A stretch of DNA of 64,000 nt from Actinomycetota bacterium (GTDB lineage: Bacteria > Actinomycetota > Acidimicrobiia > Acidimicrobiales > Ilumatobacteraceae). Position 1 is the first letter of the stretch; every line of letters begins with the position of its first letter. The stretch lies in contig WLIV01000003.1 of assembly GCA_009702045.1 (NCBI GenBank), positions 171,056 to 235,055 on the forward strand. The letters are read 5' to 3'. The notes under the pieces were generated by a model. That model was not told where the DNA came from and ran no database searches. It worked only from the letters and a program-made list of their open reading frames with translations. The position numbers and the translations under genes were made by a program. Below are positions 26,500-35,088 of this stretch, one piece after another.

Positions 26500-27650
26500 G
26501 CGACGCGGCGCCCACGATCGACGGTGCCGAGGCGGAACGGCACGCCACCAACCTGGAGCTGTTCCTCGACCTCGTGTTCGTGTTCGCGGTCACTCAGATC
26601 GCGTCGATGATCAGCCTGCATCCGTCGGCCGGCGGCACCGCCCGAGCGTTCATCGTCGCCCTGTTGGTGTGGTGGCAGTGGTCGCAGTTCACCTGGGCCG
26701 GTTCGGCGATCGACCTGCAGAGCATGGCCCGCACCCGTGTGCTGGTGCTCGCGTTGATCCCGGTGACGTTGCTGATGACGATCGCGATCCCTGAGGCGTA
26801 CCACGACACGGCAATCTGGTTCGCCGGCGCGTACTTCGGCGTGCAGATGCTGGTGCTGGGCATGCAGGGCGCGTTTGCGCTGGTCGATGCGGTCACTCGC
26901 CCGGCCTTCGTGCGCTACATGTCCTTCGCGATCATCGCCCCAGCGCTGGTGCTGCTCGGGGCGTTCTTCCACGGTCACGTGCGCGAGGGGCTGTGGGCTG
27001 CGGCCGCATGTACCAACCTGTTCGCAGGATTGCGTGCCGCCAAGGGCGAGTGGGTGATCAACCCGGTGCACTTCGCCGAGCGTCACGCGCTGTTCGTGAT
27101 CATCGCCCTCGGCGAGGTCCTCGTCGCCGCCGGTGCATCGGCCGCCGACATCGGTCTCGACCGTCGCACGGTGCTGGCGATCATCGTCGCGGTCGCAGTG
27201 GCGTGCATGTTGTGGTGGGCATATTTCGCGTTCATCCCTGAGGTTGGCGAGTACCGCCTGCGGGAAGCGACCGGAGCCGCACGCGGCGTTCTGGCCCGCG
27301 ATCTGTACACCTTCGGTCACTTCCCGTTGGTGTTCGGTCTGGTGCTCTACGCCGTGGTGGTGAAGCACCTCGTGCCGCACCCGAATGGCCACCTGTCGTG
27401 GGACGACCGATGGCTGCTGGGTCTGTCCGTCGCGTTCTTCGTCGGTGGCCTGTTGATCATCCAGTACCGCGTCGTGCGCCGGTTGGCACCCGAGCGCCTG
27501 ATCGCCATACCCGTTGCGGCTGGTCTGTGCGCGCTCGGCAACGTGCTCCCGGCGCTGGTGGTCGTTGCTGCAGTCGCCGGCACCTACAGCGTGATGACCG
27601 CCATCACCTGGCACCGCTACCGGGCCAACCGGCTGGTGCCCGCTCGCTAG
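26496..27650 (+). CDS. Low temperature requirement A (LtrA) family membrane protein
   Basis: A 384-residue polytopic membrane protein with about ten to eleven hydrophobic segments. The N-terminal ATNLELFLDLVFVFAVTQIA is the typical LtrA opening, and ERHALFVIIALGEVLVAAG is its second conserved block. The biochemical function is unknown; the family name comes from a cold-growth phenotype in Listeria. The ATG overlaps the hisD stop as ATGA, so they are co-transcribed. Its stop overlaps the convergent Nfn-fusion stop by four bases. Confidence 0.85.
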   Translation: MSDAAPTIDGAEAERHATNLELFLDLVFVFAVTQIASMISLHPSAGGTARAFIVALLVWWQWSQFTWAGSAIDLQSMARTRVLVLALIPVTLLMTIAIPEAYHDTAIWFAGAYFGVQMLVLGMQGAFALVDAVTRPAFVRYMSFAIIAPALVLLGAFFHGHVREGLWAAAACTNLFAGLRAAKGEWVINPVHFAERHALFVIIALGEVLVAAGASAADIGLDRRTVLAIIVAVAVACMLWWAYFAFIPEVGEYRLREATGAARGVLARDLYTFGHFPLVFGLVLYAVVVKHLVPHPNGHLSWDDRWLLGLSVAFFVGGLLIIQYRVVRRLAPERLIAIPVAAGLCALGNVLPALVVVAAVAGTYSVMTAITWHRYRANRLVPAR

Positions 27651-30589
27651 AGCAAGCCGCGGCGTTCGGCGCGCATCGCCACCAGTTCGGTGGTGAGCAG
27701 GTCGATGTGCTCGACCTCTTCTGCGGCGAGTTCCTCGTAGAGGATCGCTGCGGCTGGTGTGGACCCGGCGATGCGAGTGCGGAAGTACGCCTCGGCGCGA
27801 CGCTCGAGATCGATCGCCATGCCCAAGAGATCGAACGGGTCGTCGGCGTTGCGCGTTCCGCCAGCCTGCAGGATGCCCGGGTGCAGGTTGCCATCGGCCC
27901 CGGGTGGTGACGGCAGGTGATACCGACGTACGAGCGTCTCGATGTGCTCGCCCTCCATGTTCGCCAGTCGCTCGAACGTGTCGCGCAGATCGGCGTCGTT
28001 GGTGTGCGCCGCAGCCGCGACATAGAAGTCGCGACCGCCGAGCTCGATCTCGAACGCCTTGCGGACGGCCTCGCGAGCGTCGTCGTTAAGGGCGGGCGGA
28101 TCAATCAAGTCGAGTTCGCCGCCGCATGCCGAACAGCGTCCATAGGGGAAGGCAAAGCCGTCACTGCGTTTCGAGCAGCCGGTGCACTTCCAGGTCAGCA
28201 TCGACTCGGCGCAACAGATGCCATCGTCGCCCTCGTCCATTGGCCGGTGACAGCGCGGACACAGCGCCGTACGCACGTCGTCGGCGACCAGCGCCTGGGC
28301 GCCGGTGGCGAGGTACTCGTTGATCGCCGCTGCGGCGCGACGACCGGCACCCATCGCCAGAATGACGGTGGCTCCGCCGGTGACGATGTCGCCGCCAGCG
28401 AACACGCCCGGCAGCGACGTGGCCTGAGTGATGGGGTCGGCGGCGACATAGCCGCGGCCGTCGAGGCCCAGCCCGGGTGTGTTGCGAGTGATGATCGGGT
28501 TCGGGTTGGTGCCCAGCGCCACGATCACCGTGTCGCACTCGACCTCGAGCGTCTCGCCGGTGCCGAGCGGTGTGCGCCGACCCCATTCGTCTGGTTCGCC
28601 CAGTTCCATCCGCTCGACGCGGACGCCGCGCACCAACCCTTCGGAGTTGGTAAGCACCTCGAGCGGGTTGTGCAGGAACATGAACTCGACGCCTTCGTCC
28701 TCGGCGTGGTGCAGCTCCTCGGCGCGAGCGGGTGCCTCGGCCCGGCTACGGCGATACACACAGCGCACCTTGGAGCCGAGTCGCTTGGCGACGCGCAGAC
28801 AGTCCATCGCGGTGTTCCCTGCGCCGATCACCACGACGTCTTTGCCGATGCCCACGGGCGTGTCGATATCGGGGAAACGGTCGCCGCCCATCAGGTTCAC
28901 GCGAGTGAGGAACTCGTTGGCGCTGATGACCCGACCGGCGTTCTCGCCAGGAATGCCGAGGAATGTCGGTGCACCGGCACCGACGCCCAGGAACACGGCG
29001 TCGTAGCCCTTGTTGTCGAGCAACTCCTGCACCGTGAACGTGCGCCCGACGACCTTGTCGGTCTCGAACTTGACGCCCATCTCCGCCAGACCGGCCACTT
29101 CGCGATCGATGATCTCCCGCGGCAGGCGGAACGAGGGGATGCCATATCGCAGCACGCCACCAGCGACGTGCAGCGCCTCGTACACCGTGACGTCGACACC
29201 GGAGCGGGCCAGATCGGCTGCACAGGCGAGACCGGCCGGGCCGGAACCGACGACAGCCACCCGCTTGCCGGTGGGCGCGGCGATTGTCTGGTGGCTACCG
29301 ACGCCGTGGTCACCGATGAAACGTTCGAGACGGCCGATGGCCACCGGCTCCATCTTGCGCCCGATCACGCACTGTGCTTCACACTGCGATTCCTGCGGGC
29401 AGACACGGCCGCACACCGACGGAAGGATGTTCGCTTCGTGGATCACATCGAGCGCAGCGTCGACATCGCGCACCAACAGGTGACGGATGAAGCGCGGAAT
29501 GTCGATGGAGACCGGGCAGCCTTCGATGCACGTGGGTCGGCGGCACTGCAGACAACGTTCGGCCTCGCGCATCGCCTCGGTGAGTGAGTACCCCAGCGTC
29601 ACCTCGTCGAACGTCCGTGCCCGGATGCGGGGGTCGCGTTCGGGCATCGGCACGCGGGTGGGTTCGATGTCCTTCAGTTTCTTGTAGGTGCGGCGACCCT
29701 CGACGAACAGTTGCTGTTCGACCTGGCAACGGTGCTCGTACTCCTGTGCGGCCGTCTGCTCTTCACCCTTGAAGCGACGCTGGCGGGCAAGCAGTTCGTC
29801 GAAGTCGACGGCGTGCGCATCGAAGTCGGGGCCCTCGACACAGGCGAACCGGGTGACACCGTTGATGCTGACGCGACACGAACCGCACATACCGGTGCCA
29901 TCAACCATGATCGTGTTCAGCGACACCACCGTGGGCACACCGGCGGCACGAGTGGTCTCGGCGCACGCGCGCATCATCACCATCGGCCCGATGGCCACTA
30001 CCAGATCGGGGCGCCGGGTGGGGTCGGGGCTGTCGACCATCTCGGCCAGCGCATCGGTGACCAGACCTTGGCGGCCGGAACTGCCGTCGTCGGTGCACAC
30101 GATCACCTCGTCGGCCCATTGGGCAAGGTGGTCCTGCCAGAACGCGAGGTCGATCGAGCGGAAGCCGACGATCGCCGTCGTGCGGTTCCCGGCCTGCTTG
30201 AATGCCCGCAACTGCGGGTAGATCGGTGCGACGCCGAGGCCGCCGCCGACGAGCACGACGTGGCCGACATGGTCGATGTCGGTGGGCACGCCGAGTGGAC
30301 CGACGACGTCGGCGAACTCGTCACCCTCGTGATACTGGTCGCGCATCTCGGCGGTCGAGCGGCCCAGTGCTTGCACCACGAGCGTGATCGTGCCGGCTGC
30401 GGCGTCGTAGTCGGCGATCGTCAGCGGAACTCGCTCGGCACCCTCGTGGAGTCGCACCATGACGAACTGTCCCGGTTTGGCCGACCCAGCAATGTCGCGG
30501 GCCTCCACGTCCCACAGGAATGTGGAGGGGGACAGTTCTTGGCGACGGACAATGCGATACATCTCAACCGGAGGGTAGGCGCGCACCAT
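27647..30589 (-). CDS. NfnA-NfnB-zinc ribbon-rubrerythrin fusion oxidoreductase
   Basis: A 980-residue four-part protein. Residues about 1-290 are a ferredoxin-NADP reductase-like NfnA/SudB unit with a [2Fe-2S] motif in GTGMCGSCRVSI and FACVEG. About 300-770 is NfnB/SudA, a glutamate-synthase-small-subunit relative, with two [4Fe-4S] motifs (CLQCRRPTCIEGCP and CGRVCPQESQCEAQC), an FAD Rossmann VVGSGPAGLACA and an NADP Rossmann VIGAGNTAMDCLR. A Cys-rich ribbon follows (CPRCH, CTGC, CSAC). The last 140 residues are a rubrerythrin-like ferritin fold with ExxH at EGEH and EVEH. Nfn enzymes bifurcate electrons between NADH, NADPH and ferredoxin; the added diiron domain suggests direct delivery to peroxide or O2. 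ATG 30562 (MYRIVRR) is an alternative start. Confidence 0.85.
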   Translation of the reverse strand: MVRAYPPVEMYRIVRRQELSPSTFLWDVEARDIAGSAKPGQFVMVRLHEGAERVPLTIADYDAAAGTITLVVQALGRSTAEMRDQYHEGDEFADVVGPLGVPTDIDHVGHVVLVGGGLGVAPIYPQLRAFKQAGNRTTAIVGFRSIDLAFWQDHLAQWADEVIVCTDDGSSGRQGLVTDALAEMVDSPDPTRRPDLVVAIGPMVMMRACAETTRAAGVPTVVSLNTIMVDGTGMCGSCRVSINGVTRFACVEGPDFDAHAVDFDELLARQRRFKGEEQTAAQEYEHRCQVEQQLFVEGRRTYKKLKDIEPTRVPMPERDPRIRARTFDEVTLGYSLTEAMREAERCLQCRRPTCIEGCPVSIDIPRFIRHLLVRDVDAALDVIHEANILPSVCGRVCPQESQCEAQCVIGRKMEPVAIGRLERFIGDHGVGSHQTIAAPTGKRVAVVGSGPAGLACAADLARSGVDVTVYEALHVAGGVLRYGIPSFRLPREIIDREVAGLAEMGVKFETDKVVGRTFTVQELLDNKGYDAVFLGVGAGAPTFLGIPGENAGRVISANEFLTRVNLMGGDRFPDIDTPVGIGKDVVVIGAGNTAMDCLRVAKRLGSKVRCVYRRSRAEAPARAEELHHAEDEGVEFMFLHNPLEVLTNSEGLVRGVRVERMELGEPDEWGRRTPLGTGETLEVECDTVIVALGTNPNPIITRNTPGLGLDGRGYVAADPITQATSLPGVFAGGDIVTGGATVILAMGAGRRAAAAINEYLATGAQALVADDVRTALCPRCHRPMDEGDDGICCAESMLTWKCTGCSKRSDGFAFPYGRCSACGGELDLIDPPALNDDAREAVRKAFEIELGGRDFYVAAAAHTNDADLRDTFERLANMEGEHIETLVRRYHLPSPPGADGNLHPGILQAGGTRNADDPFDLLGMAIDLERRAEAYFRTRIAGSTPAAAILYEELAAEEVEHIDLLTTELVAMRAERRGLL

Positions 30590-30656
30590 TGGTGCTCAGA
30601 ACGGACCTTGGTCACTACTCCACTCCCTCGGGGCGGTAGGTCGTAGAGTCCGAGGA

Positions 30657-31589
30657 ATGTCCGACATAGCGATCCTCGCGGACGACCTGCGCAAGACGTT
30701 CAAGGACGTCGTCGCGGTCGACCACATTTCACTCGCGGTGCCACGTGGCTCGGTGCTCGGCCTGCTCGGGGTGAACGGCGCCGGAAAAACCACGATGGTG
30801 CGCATGTTGACCACGGTGCTGAAGCCGACCAGCGGAAAAGGCCTGGTCAACGGATTCGACGTGATGCATCAGCAGCAGGCCGTACGCCGCAGTATCGGCC
30901 TCGCCGGTCAGTTCGCAGCGGTCGACGAGAATCTCACCGGCCGGGAGAACCTCGTGCTCGTCGGGCGTCTCAACCACCTGGCCAAAGCGGTCGCCCGCAC
31001 TCGTGCGGCTGAGTTGCTCGACCAGTTCCGCCTCACCGATGCTGCCGACCGACCGGTGCGCACGTACTCGGGTGGCATGCGCCGACGTCTCGACCTGGGT
31101 GCCGCGCTCGTCACCCACCCTCCGATCCTGTTTCTCGACGAACCCACCACCGGGCTCGACCCGTCCAGCCGACTCGACCTGTGGGGTGTCATCGAAGGTC
31201 TGGTCAGCGACGGCACCACGGTGCTGCTGACCACCCAATACCTGGAGGAGGCCGACCGCTTGGCCGACAACATCGTCGTCATTGACGGCGGCCTCGTGGT
31301 CGCCGAGGGCACTGCCAAGCAACTGAAGTCGCGGCTTGGCGACACGGTGATCGAGTTCGAGTTTCACTCGCCCGCTGACGCCGCCCGCGCCGCCGACGTG
31401 CTGGGCAGCGTCACCAGCGCCGGCACGATCGTGCGGGTGGTGATGAGCGAAGGCCCAGAGACGCTGCGTCAGGCGCTCGACCGCCTGTCTGCGGCGTCGC
31501 TCGTCCCGGGCCACGTGGCCCTGCGCGAGCCGACACTCGACGATGTGTTCCTCACCCTTACTGGTTCGAACTCGGGAGACCCGTCATGA
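30657..31589 (+). CDS. ABC exporter ATP-binding protein (DrrA-like)
   Basis: A 310-residue ATPase. Walker A is GVNGAGKTTM, the signature is YSGGMRRRLDLG, and Walker B is PPILFLDEPTTGLDP, followed by the H-loop region TTQYLEEADRLAD. The C-terminal 80-residue extension is typical of the daunorubicin-resistance DrrA subfamily, which drives export of hydrophobic compounds or lipids. It overlaps the permease gene as ATGA. CCGAGGA provides the SD. No biosynthetic gene cluster is adjacent, so the substrate is unknown. Confidence 0.9.
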   Translation: MSDIAILADDLRKTFKDVVAVDHISLAVPRGSVLGLLGVNGAGKTTMVRMLTTVLKPTSGKGLVNGFDVMHQQQAVRRSIGLAGQFAAVDENLTGRENLVLVGRLNHLAKAVARTRAAELLDQFRLTDAADRPVRTYSGGMRRRLDLGAALVTHPPILFLDEPTTGLDPSSRLDLWGVIEGLVSDGTTVLLTTQYLEEADRLADNIVVIDGGLVVAEGTAKQLKSRLGDTVIEFEFHSPADAARAADVLGSVTSAGTIVRVVMSEGPETLRQALDRLSAASLVPGHVALREPTLDDVFLTLTGSNSGDPS

Positions 31590-32398
31590 GCAGTACCGCT
31601 CCCAGCTTCCCCGCAATCTCCACGAAACCCGGTGTGGGTCTGGCCTGGGCAGTGCGCGACACGCAGGCGATGATGTGGCGCAACCTCACCATGCTGCGCC
31701 GTGTACCGCAGTTGCTGGTGTTCGCCATCGTGCAGCCGCTGATCTTCGTGTTCATGTTCCGCTACGTGTTCGGCGGTGCCATCAGCAGCGTGCCCGGTGT
31801 GCCCTACGTCGATTACCTGATGCCCGGCATCTTCGTGCAGACCGTCACCTTCGGGGCGATCAACACTGCCGTTGGTCTGGCCGAGGACAAGAACAAGGGT
31901 TTGCTCGAGCGACTGAAGTCGTTGCCGATGAGCCGCAGCGCCGTGCTCGGCGGGCGCGTGCTAGCCGACGCCACCCGCGACATCGTAATTGTGGTGCTGA
32001 TGCTGACGATCGGCTTCCTGGTCGGCTTTCACACGCACACCAGCGTGCCGAAGGTGATCGGTGGCGTTGCGCTGATGGTGTTGTTCGGTTTCGCGATCTG
32101 CTGGATCTTCGCCGTCATCGGCTTGTCGGTCAGCAATGGCGAAGCCGCACAAGCGGCGGCGTTTCCACTGCTCGCACCGCTCACGTTCGCCAGCAATGCC
32201 TTCGTGCCCACCAAGTCGATGCCGCACTGGCTGGCCTACTGGGCCGACCGTCAGCCGCTCAGCATCACGGTGCGCGGGGTGCGGGCGCTGATGTTGGGCA
32301 CCGAGCCCACCAGTTACGTCTGGGGCTCGATCATCTGGTCGCTGGCGATCACTGCGGTGCTCGCCCCGATCGCAGTGCGGCGGTTCCGCAACAGCTGA
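31586..32398 (+). CDS. ABC-2 type permease (DrrB-like)
   Basis: A 270-residue integral membrane partner of the preceding ATPase, with six predicted transmembrane segments. It contains the DrrB-type block DYLMPGIFVQTVTFGAINTAVGLAEDKNKGLLERLKSLPMSRSA split over the first cytoplasmic loop, and a later FVPTKSMPHWLAYWADRQP region near the end typical of this family. It assembles with two ATPase copies in the cytoplasmic membrane. A strong hairpin follows the stop. Confidence 0.9.
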   Translation: MSSTAPSFPAISTKPGVGLAWAVRDTQAMMWRNLTMLRRVPQLLVFAIVQPLIFVFMFRYVFGGAISSVPGVPYVDYLMPGIFVQTVTFGAINTAVGLAEDKNKGLLERLKSLPMSRSAVLGGRVLADATRDIVIVVLMLTIGFLVGFHTHTSVPKVIGGVALMVLFGFAICWIFAVIGLSVSNGEAAQAAAFPLLAPLTFASNAFVPTKSMPHWLAYWADRQPLSITVRGVRALMLGTEPTSYVWGSIIWSLAITAVLAPIAVRRFRNS

Positions 32399-32406
32399 TG
32401 TCGCGA

Positions 32407-32439
32407 CTCCGCCCCCACCCGCAATGGGTGGGGGCGGAG
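32407..32439. terminator. Hairpin terminator between convergent genes
   Basis: CTCCGCCCCCACCC (32407-32420) pairs perfectly with GGGTGGGGGCGGAG (32426-32439) around GCAAT. It lies 9 bases after the permease stop and 30 bases beyond the stop of the opposing LPATG gene, so it can serve both directions. There is no T-run, as is common in high-GC actinobacteria. Confidence 0.7.
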
Positions 32440-32469
32440 GGCGCCCGACGGGCCTGGCAGCGGGCGTTG

Positions 32470-33333
32470 TCAGGCGGTACGGCGAGCCATCACCCGCAGC
32501 GTGATGCCCAACAGACCGAGCATCAGACCGGCTGTCAGCGTGATCGAGGCGGCACTGCCACCACCGGTGGCGGGCAGGCTCTCGCTCTCGACCGAGGTGG
32601 TCGGATTGCTGGTGGGGCCCTCGGAGGCAACCGAGGTCGTGGTGGTGCCCACGTCAGTGGACGGCGGGGCATCGGTGGCCGGCGGTTGGGTCACTGGGGG
32701 ATCGGTCGCCGGGGGATCGGTGGCCGGGGGATCGGTGGCCGGGGGATCGGTGGCCGGAGGGTCAGTGGCCGGCGGTTGGGTCACTGGGGGATCGGTCGCC
32801 GGGGGGTCAGTGGCCGGAGGATCGGTCGCCGGGGGATCGGTGGCCGGGGGATCGGTGGCCGGGGGGTCAGTGGCCGGAGGGTCAGTCACCGGAGGGTCCG
32901 TCACGACGACGCCACTCACCTTGAACACCTTGGTCTTGGAGTCGTTGGTGGGTGCGTTCGAGTGGTGATCCACATAGGCCTTGTAATGGCCGTCGGCGAG
33001 TGTGAACGGCCCGACGCAGAACGAACTGCCGGTACCCACGCTGACGGGGCCGATCACCACGGGGTCATGGGCGTTGGTGCCGTCGGTGACGAACAACCAG
33101 CGCTGTGTGCCGCTGTTGAAGTTCTTGCCGTGGACCCAGAACTCCTCGCCGACCTTCGGATCGGTGTCCGAACCGCTGCAGTCGGACTCGACATGGATGC
33201 TGATCTCACCTGGGTTGCTCGTCTGGATCTGGTCGGCCTTCGTGGTCATCACTCCGGTGAAACCACTCAGCATCAAACCAAGACCTGCAACTACGAGTCC
33301 GTCGGTGAGGAGGCGCTGCCACTTGCTGCTCAT
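32470..33333 (-). CDS. LPATG cell-wall-anchored protein with DPPA repeats
   Basis: A 287-residue secreted protein. It has a hydrophobic N-terminal segment (residues about 10-25), a globular domain of about 120 residues with two Cys (SDCSGSD and SSFCVGPF), a Pro/Thr/Asp repeat region of about 80 residues, then LPATG, a hydrophobic helix and a basic tail MARRTA. That final order is a sortase substrate signal, so it should be covalently linked to peptidoglycan with the repeats acting as a stalk. AAAGGAGGACGTC is an excellent SD for the ATG at 33333. The globular domain is not a family I can name. Confidence 0.8.
   Translation of the reverse strand: MSSKWQRLLTDGLVVAGLGLMLSGFTGVMTTKADQIQTSNPGEISIHVESDCSGSDTDPKVGEEFWVHGKNFNSGTQRWLFVTDGTNAHDPVVIGPVSVGTGSSFCVGPFTLADGHYKAYVDHHSNAPTNDSKTKVFKVSGVVVTDPPVTDPPATDPPATDPPATDPPATDPPATDPPATDPPVTQPPATDPPATDPPATDPPATDPPATDPPVTQPPATDAPPSTDVGTTTTSVASEGPTSNPTTSVESESLPATGGGSAASITLTAGLMLGLLGITLRVMARRTA
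32671..32903 (-). repeat. 15-bp tandem repeats encoding (T/V)DPPA pentapeptides
   Basis: About fifteen near-identical 15-base units encode TDPPA, with VTQPPA variants interrupting the array twice, which suggests a longer duplicated block of about six units. Copy number is expected to vary between strains by slippage. It is inside the LPATG gene and is not a CRISPR. Confidence 0.85.
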
Positions 33334-33519
33334 GACGTCCTCCTTTCTGTGTGGTTTCAGTGTGCGCCCACTCTCGGTGGCGCGGCCAGGGGCCACAATG
33401 GGATGTCATTTGCCGGGAAGCCCTTGCATTTCTTCAACTCACCGAACTCGAGTGTTGCTGTGGCCACCGATGGCGTTCAGCCGTGATGAAATCGTGAAGT
33501 TCAATTGCTCTGTTCGCGA

Positions 33520-33569
33520 TGACTTCGTTCCCTTGCAGTGCCGTGGCTGACGGCGCGACAACGAAGTCA
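33520..33569. promoter_or_regulatory. Long-arm inverted repeat in the DUF1918 leader
   Basis: TGACTTCGTT (33520-33529) and AACGAAGTCA (33560-33569) are perfect 10-bp arms separated by 30 bases, ending 21 bases before the GTG start. It could be a transcript leader stem or two half-sites. Confidence 0.4.
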
Positions 33570-33590
33570 GTTCGAACGAGGGAGGCTGTT

Positions 33591-33785
33591 GTGAACATTC
33601 ACGCCAAGGTCGGCGACGAGATCGTCGTCGACAACATGAGTGCTGGCCATCCACCGAGAAAGGGTGAGGTACTCGAGGTGGTGGGCGAAGGCGATGCCCA
33701 GCACTATCGCGTCCGTTGGGATGATGGCCACACGAGTGTGTTCTTCCCCGCCTCCACGGCGCACGCCGTGCACCTCGCTCGGTGA
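33591..33785 (+). CDS. DUF1918 domain protein
   Basis: A 64-residue protein covered by the DUF1918 pattern: GDEIVVDN, PPRKGEVLEV, HYRVRWDDGHTSVFFP. The family is a short SH3-like beta barrel common in actinobacteria and of unknown function; the H-Y-R-V-R-W-D-D-G-H core is highly conserved. I chose GTG 33591, with GAGGGAGG 7 bases upstream, over longer ATG starts. It stands alone between two minus-strand genes and is followed by a hairpin. Confidence 0.88.
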   Translation: MNIHAKVGDEIVVDNMSAGHPPRKGEVLEVVGEGDAQHYRVRWDDGHTSVFFPASTAHAVHLAR

Positions 33786-33809
33786 GCCTGACCGGCGGTG
33801 CGGTCAGGC
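33786..33809. terminator. Hairpin between convergent genes
   Basis: GCCTGACCG (33786-33794) and CGGTCAGGC (33801-33809) form a 9-bp stem with a 6-base loop directly after the DUF1918 stop; the right arm covers the stop of the opposing amidohydrolase. Confidence 0.65.
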
Positions 33810-34976
33810 GTCGACAGCAAACTGGCGGACCCGCGCACCCATGAAGTCCTCGAAGTTCTTCCAATAGAACTTGTCGCGGGCCTCAGCGGAGATGTCGCTG
33901 GCATCGAGGCTGCGACCGAAGCGCGCAATCGGGTTGCGGCCACCTTCGATGTGTGGGTAGTCCGAGGAGAACATGAAGACGTCGTCGCCGCCCTGCGCGA
34001 TCGTCCAGCCGGTGTTCTCGTGGCAGAACGGCGTGACTCGTACCTGCCGGCGCACGTAGTCGCTGAGCTTCATGTCGAGTCGCTGCAACCGGCTCTCGTG
34101 CTTGACGAACGCGTCCATCGCCGAGTCGAGGAAGTGCAACCAGCCAGGAACCCAGGAGGCACCGAACTCGATGATCCCGACCCGAAGGTCGGGGTGGTCG
34201 TGTAGCACGCCGTCGACGAGGAGTGCGGACAGCGACTCCATGACCGGGTGTGGCGTCGAGATGTACTCGATCGACTTGATCGAGCCGTCGCCGCCCAGGA
34301 ACGACGGTTCGGGGTCGCGCCCGCTGAGGTTGTAGGTGGGTTCGGCGAGCCGTCCTGCACCCAGATGGAAGATCAGTGGGGTGCTCGACTCGGCCATCAG
34401 CGCCCACATCGGGTCGAATCCACGGTGCGATGGCGAGTGGTGGCGCGGACAGTCCGCTGGTGCCTGGAGGGCGGCGCAGCCGAGCTCGATCGCCTCCTCG
34501 GCGAACTTCACCGAGCGTTCGATGTCGGCCAGCGGTACGTAGCCGACGGGCAGCAGCCGGGGATCGCTCGAACAGAACTCAACCAGCGCGCGGTTGTGGG
34601 TGCGGGCGAGGCCGTAGATGAGGTCGAGGTCGTTGCCCTGCTCGGCGGTGCGCAGGTGGAAACGCATGAACGAGTCGAACACGAGCTGGCTGCGAAAACC
34701 GAGCAGGTCGAGCGCTCGCGAGCGCTCGCCACCGTCGTAAGCACCTAACGCATTCCAGAGTTTGCGCTCCATCAGCTGCGCGTCGGCATTCGCGGTGAAG
34801 TCGGCACCATCACGGCCGCGAAGCGCATTCTCGAACATCTCGATGGTGACGCCGGAGAAGCAGTTGTCACCGATCATCTGGCGCGAGACAGGGTCGGCGA
34901 ACTCCTTGTAGAAGTCGGGAGACTCGAAAATATGCGAGTCGGCATCGTGATACATGCCATTTCCTGAGTACGACAT
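33804..34976 (-). CDS. Amidohydrolase family protein (ACMSD-like TIM barrel)
   Basis: A 390-residue metal-dependent hydrolase of the Amidohydro_2 group. HDADSHIFESPDF near the N-terminus holds the D-x-H metal motif; FHLGAGR carries the second His, and FMFSSDYPHIEGGRNP the conserved Asp followed by YPH(x)EG near the C-terminus. Members decarboxylate or hydrolyse aromatic and ring-opened acids. ATG 34976 follows GCAGGGGGAATCG. It is divergent from an SDR gene at 35089. A second protein of the same type occurs at 60946-62157, and both may serve the same kind of catabolism. Confidence 0.82.
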   Translation of the reverse strand: MSYSGNGMYHDADSHIFESPDFYKEFADPVSRQMIGDNCFSGVTIEMFENALRGRDGADFTANADAQLMERKLWNALGAYDGGERSRALDLLGFRSQLVFDSFMRFHLRTAEQGNDLDLIYGLARTHNRALVEFCSSDPRLLPVGYVPLADIERSVKFAEEAIELGCAALQAPADCPRHHSPSHRGFDPMWALMAESSTPLIFHLGAGRLAEPTYNLSGRDPEPSFLGGDGSIKSIEYISTPHPVMESLSALLVDGVLHDHPDLRVGIIEFGASWVPGWLHFLDSAMDAFVKHESRLQRLDMKLSDYVRRQVRVTPFCHENTGWTIAQGGDDVFMFSSDYPHIEGGRNPIARFGRSLDASDISAEARDKFYWKNFEDFMGARVRQFAVDA

Positions 34977-35088
34977 TCGATTCCCCCTGCAGACACTGCC
35001 CGCCCCCGCGACCGGCGACGAGTACGTTAGACCGTCACAAGGGTTTCTCCGCGCTGGATCGCGGAGCCTGAAGAGTCGGGGGTGAATC

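Noticed and set aside
32671..32903. Possible CRISPR array
   Set aside because: The units are in frame, 15 bases long without spacers, and encode a Pro-rich stalk.
31543..33486. A long plus-strand frame with GIGRRG-type repeats
   Set aside because: It is the shadow of the ABC permease and of the DPPA repeat array read on the other strand; no start signal supports it.
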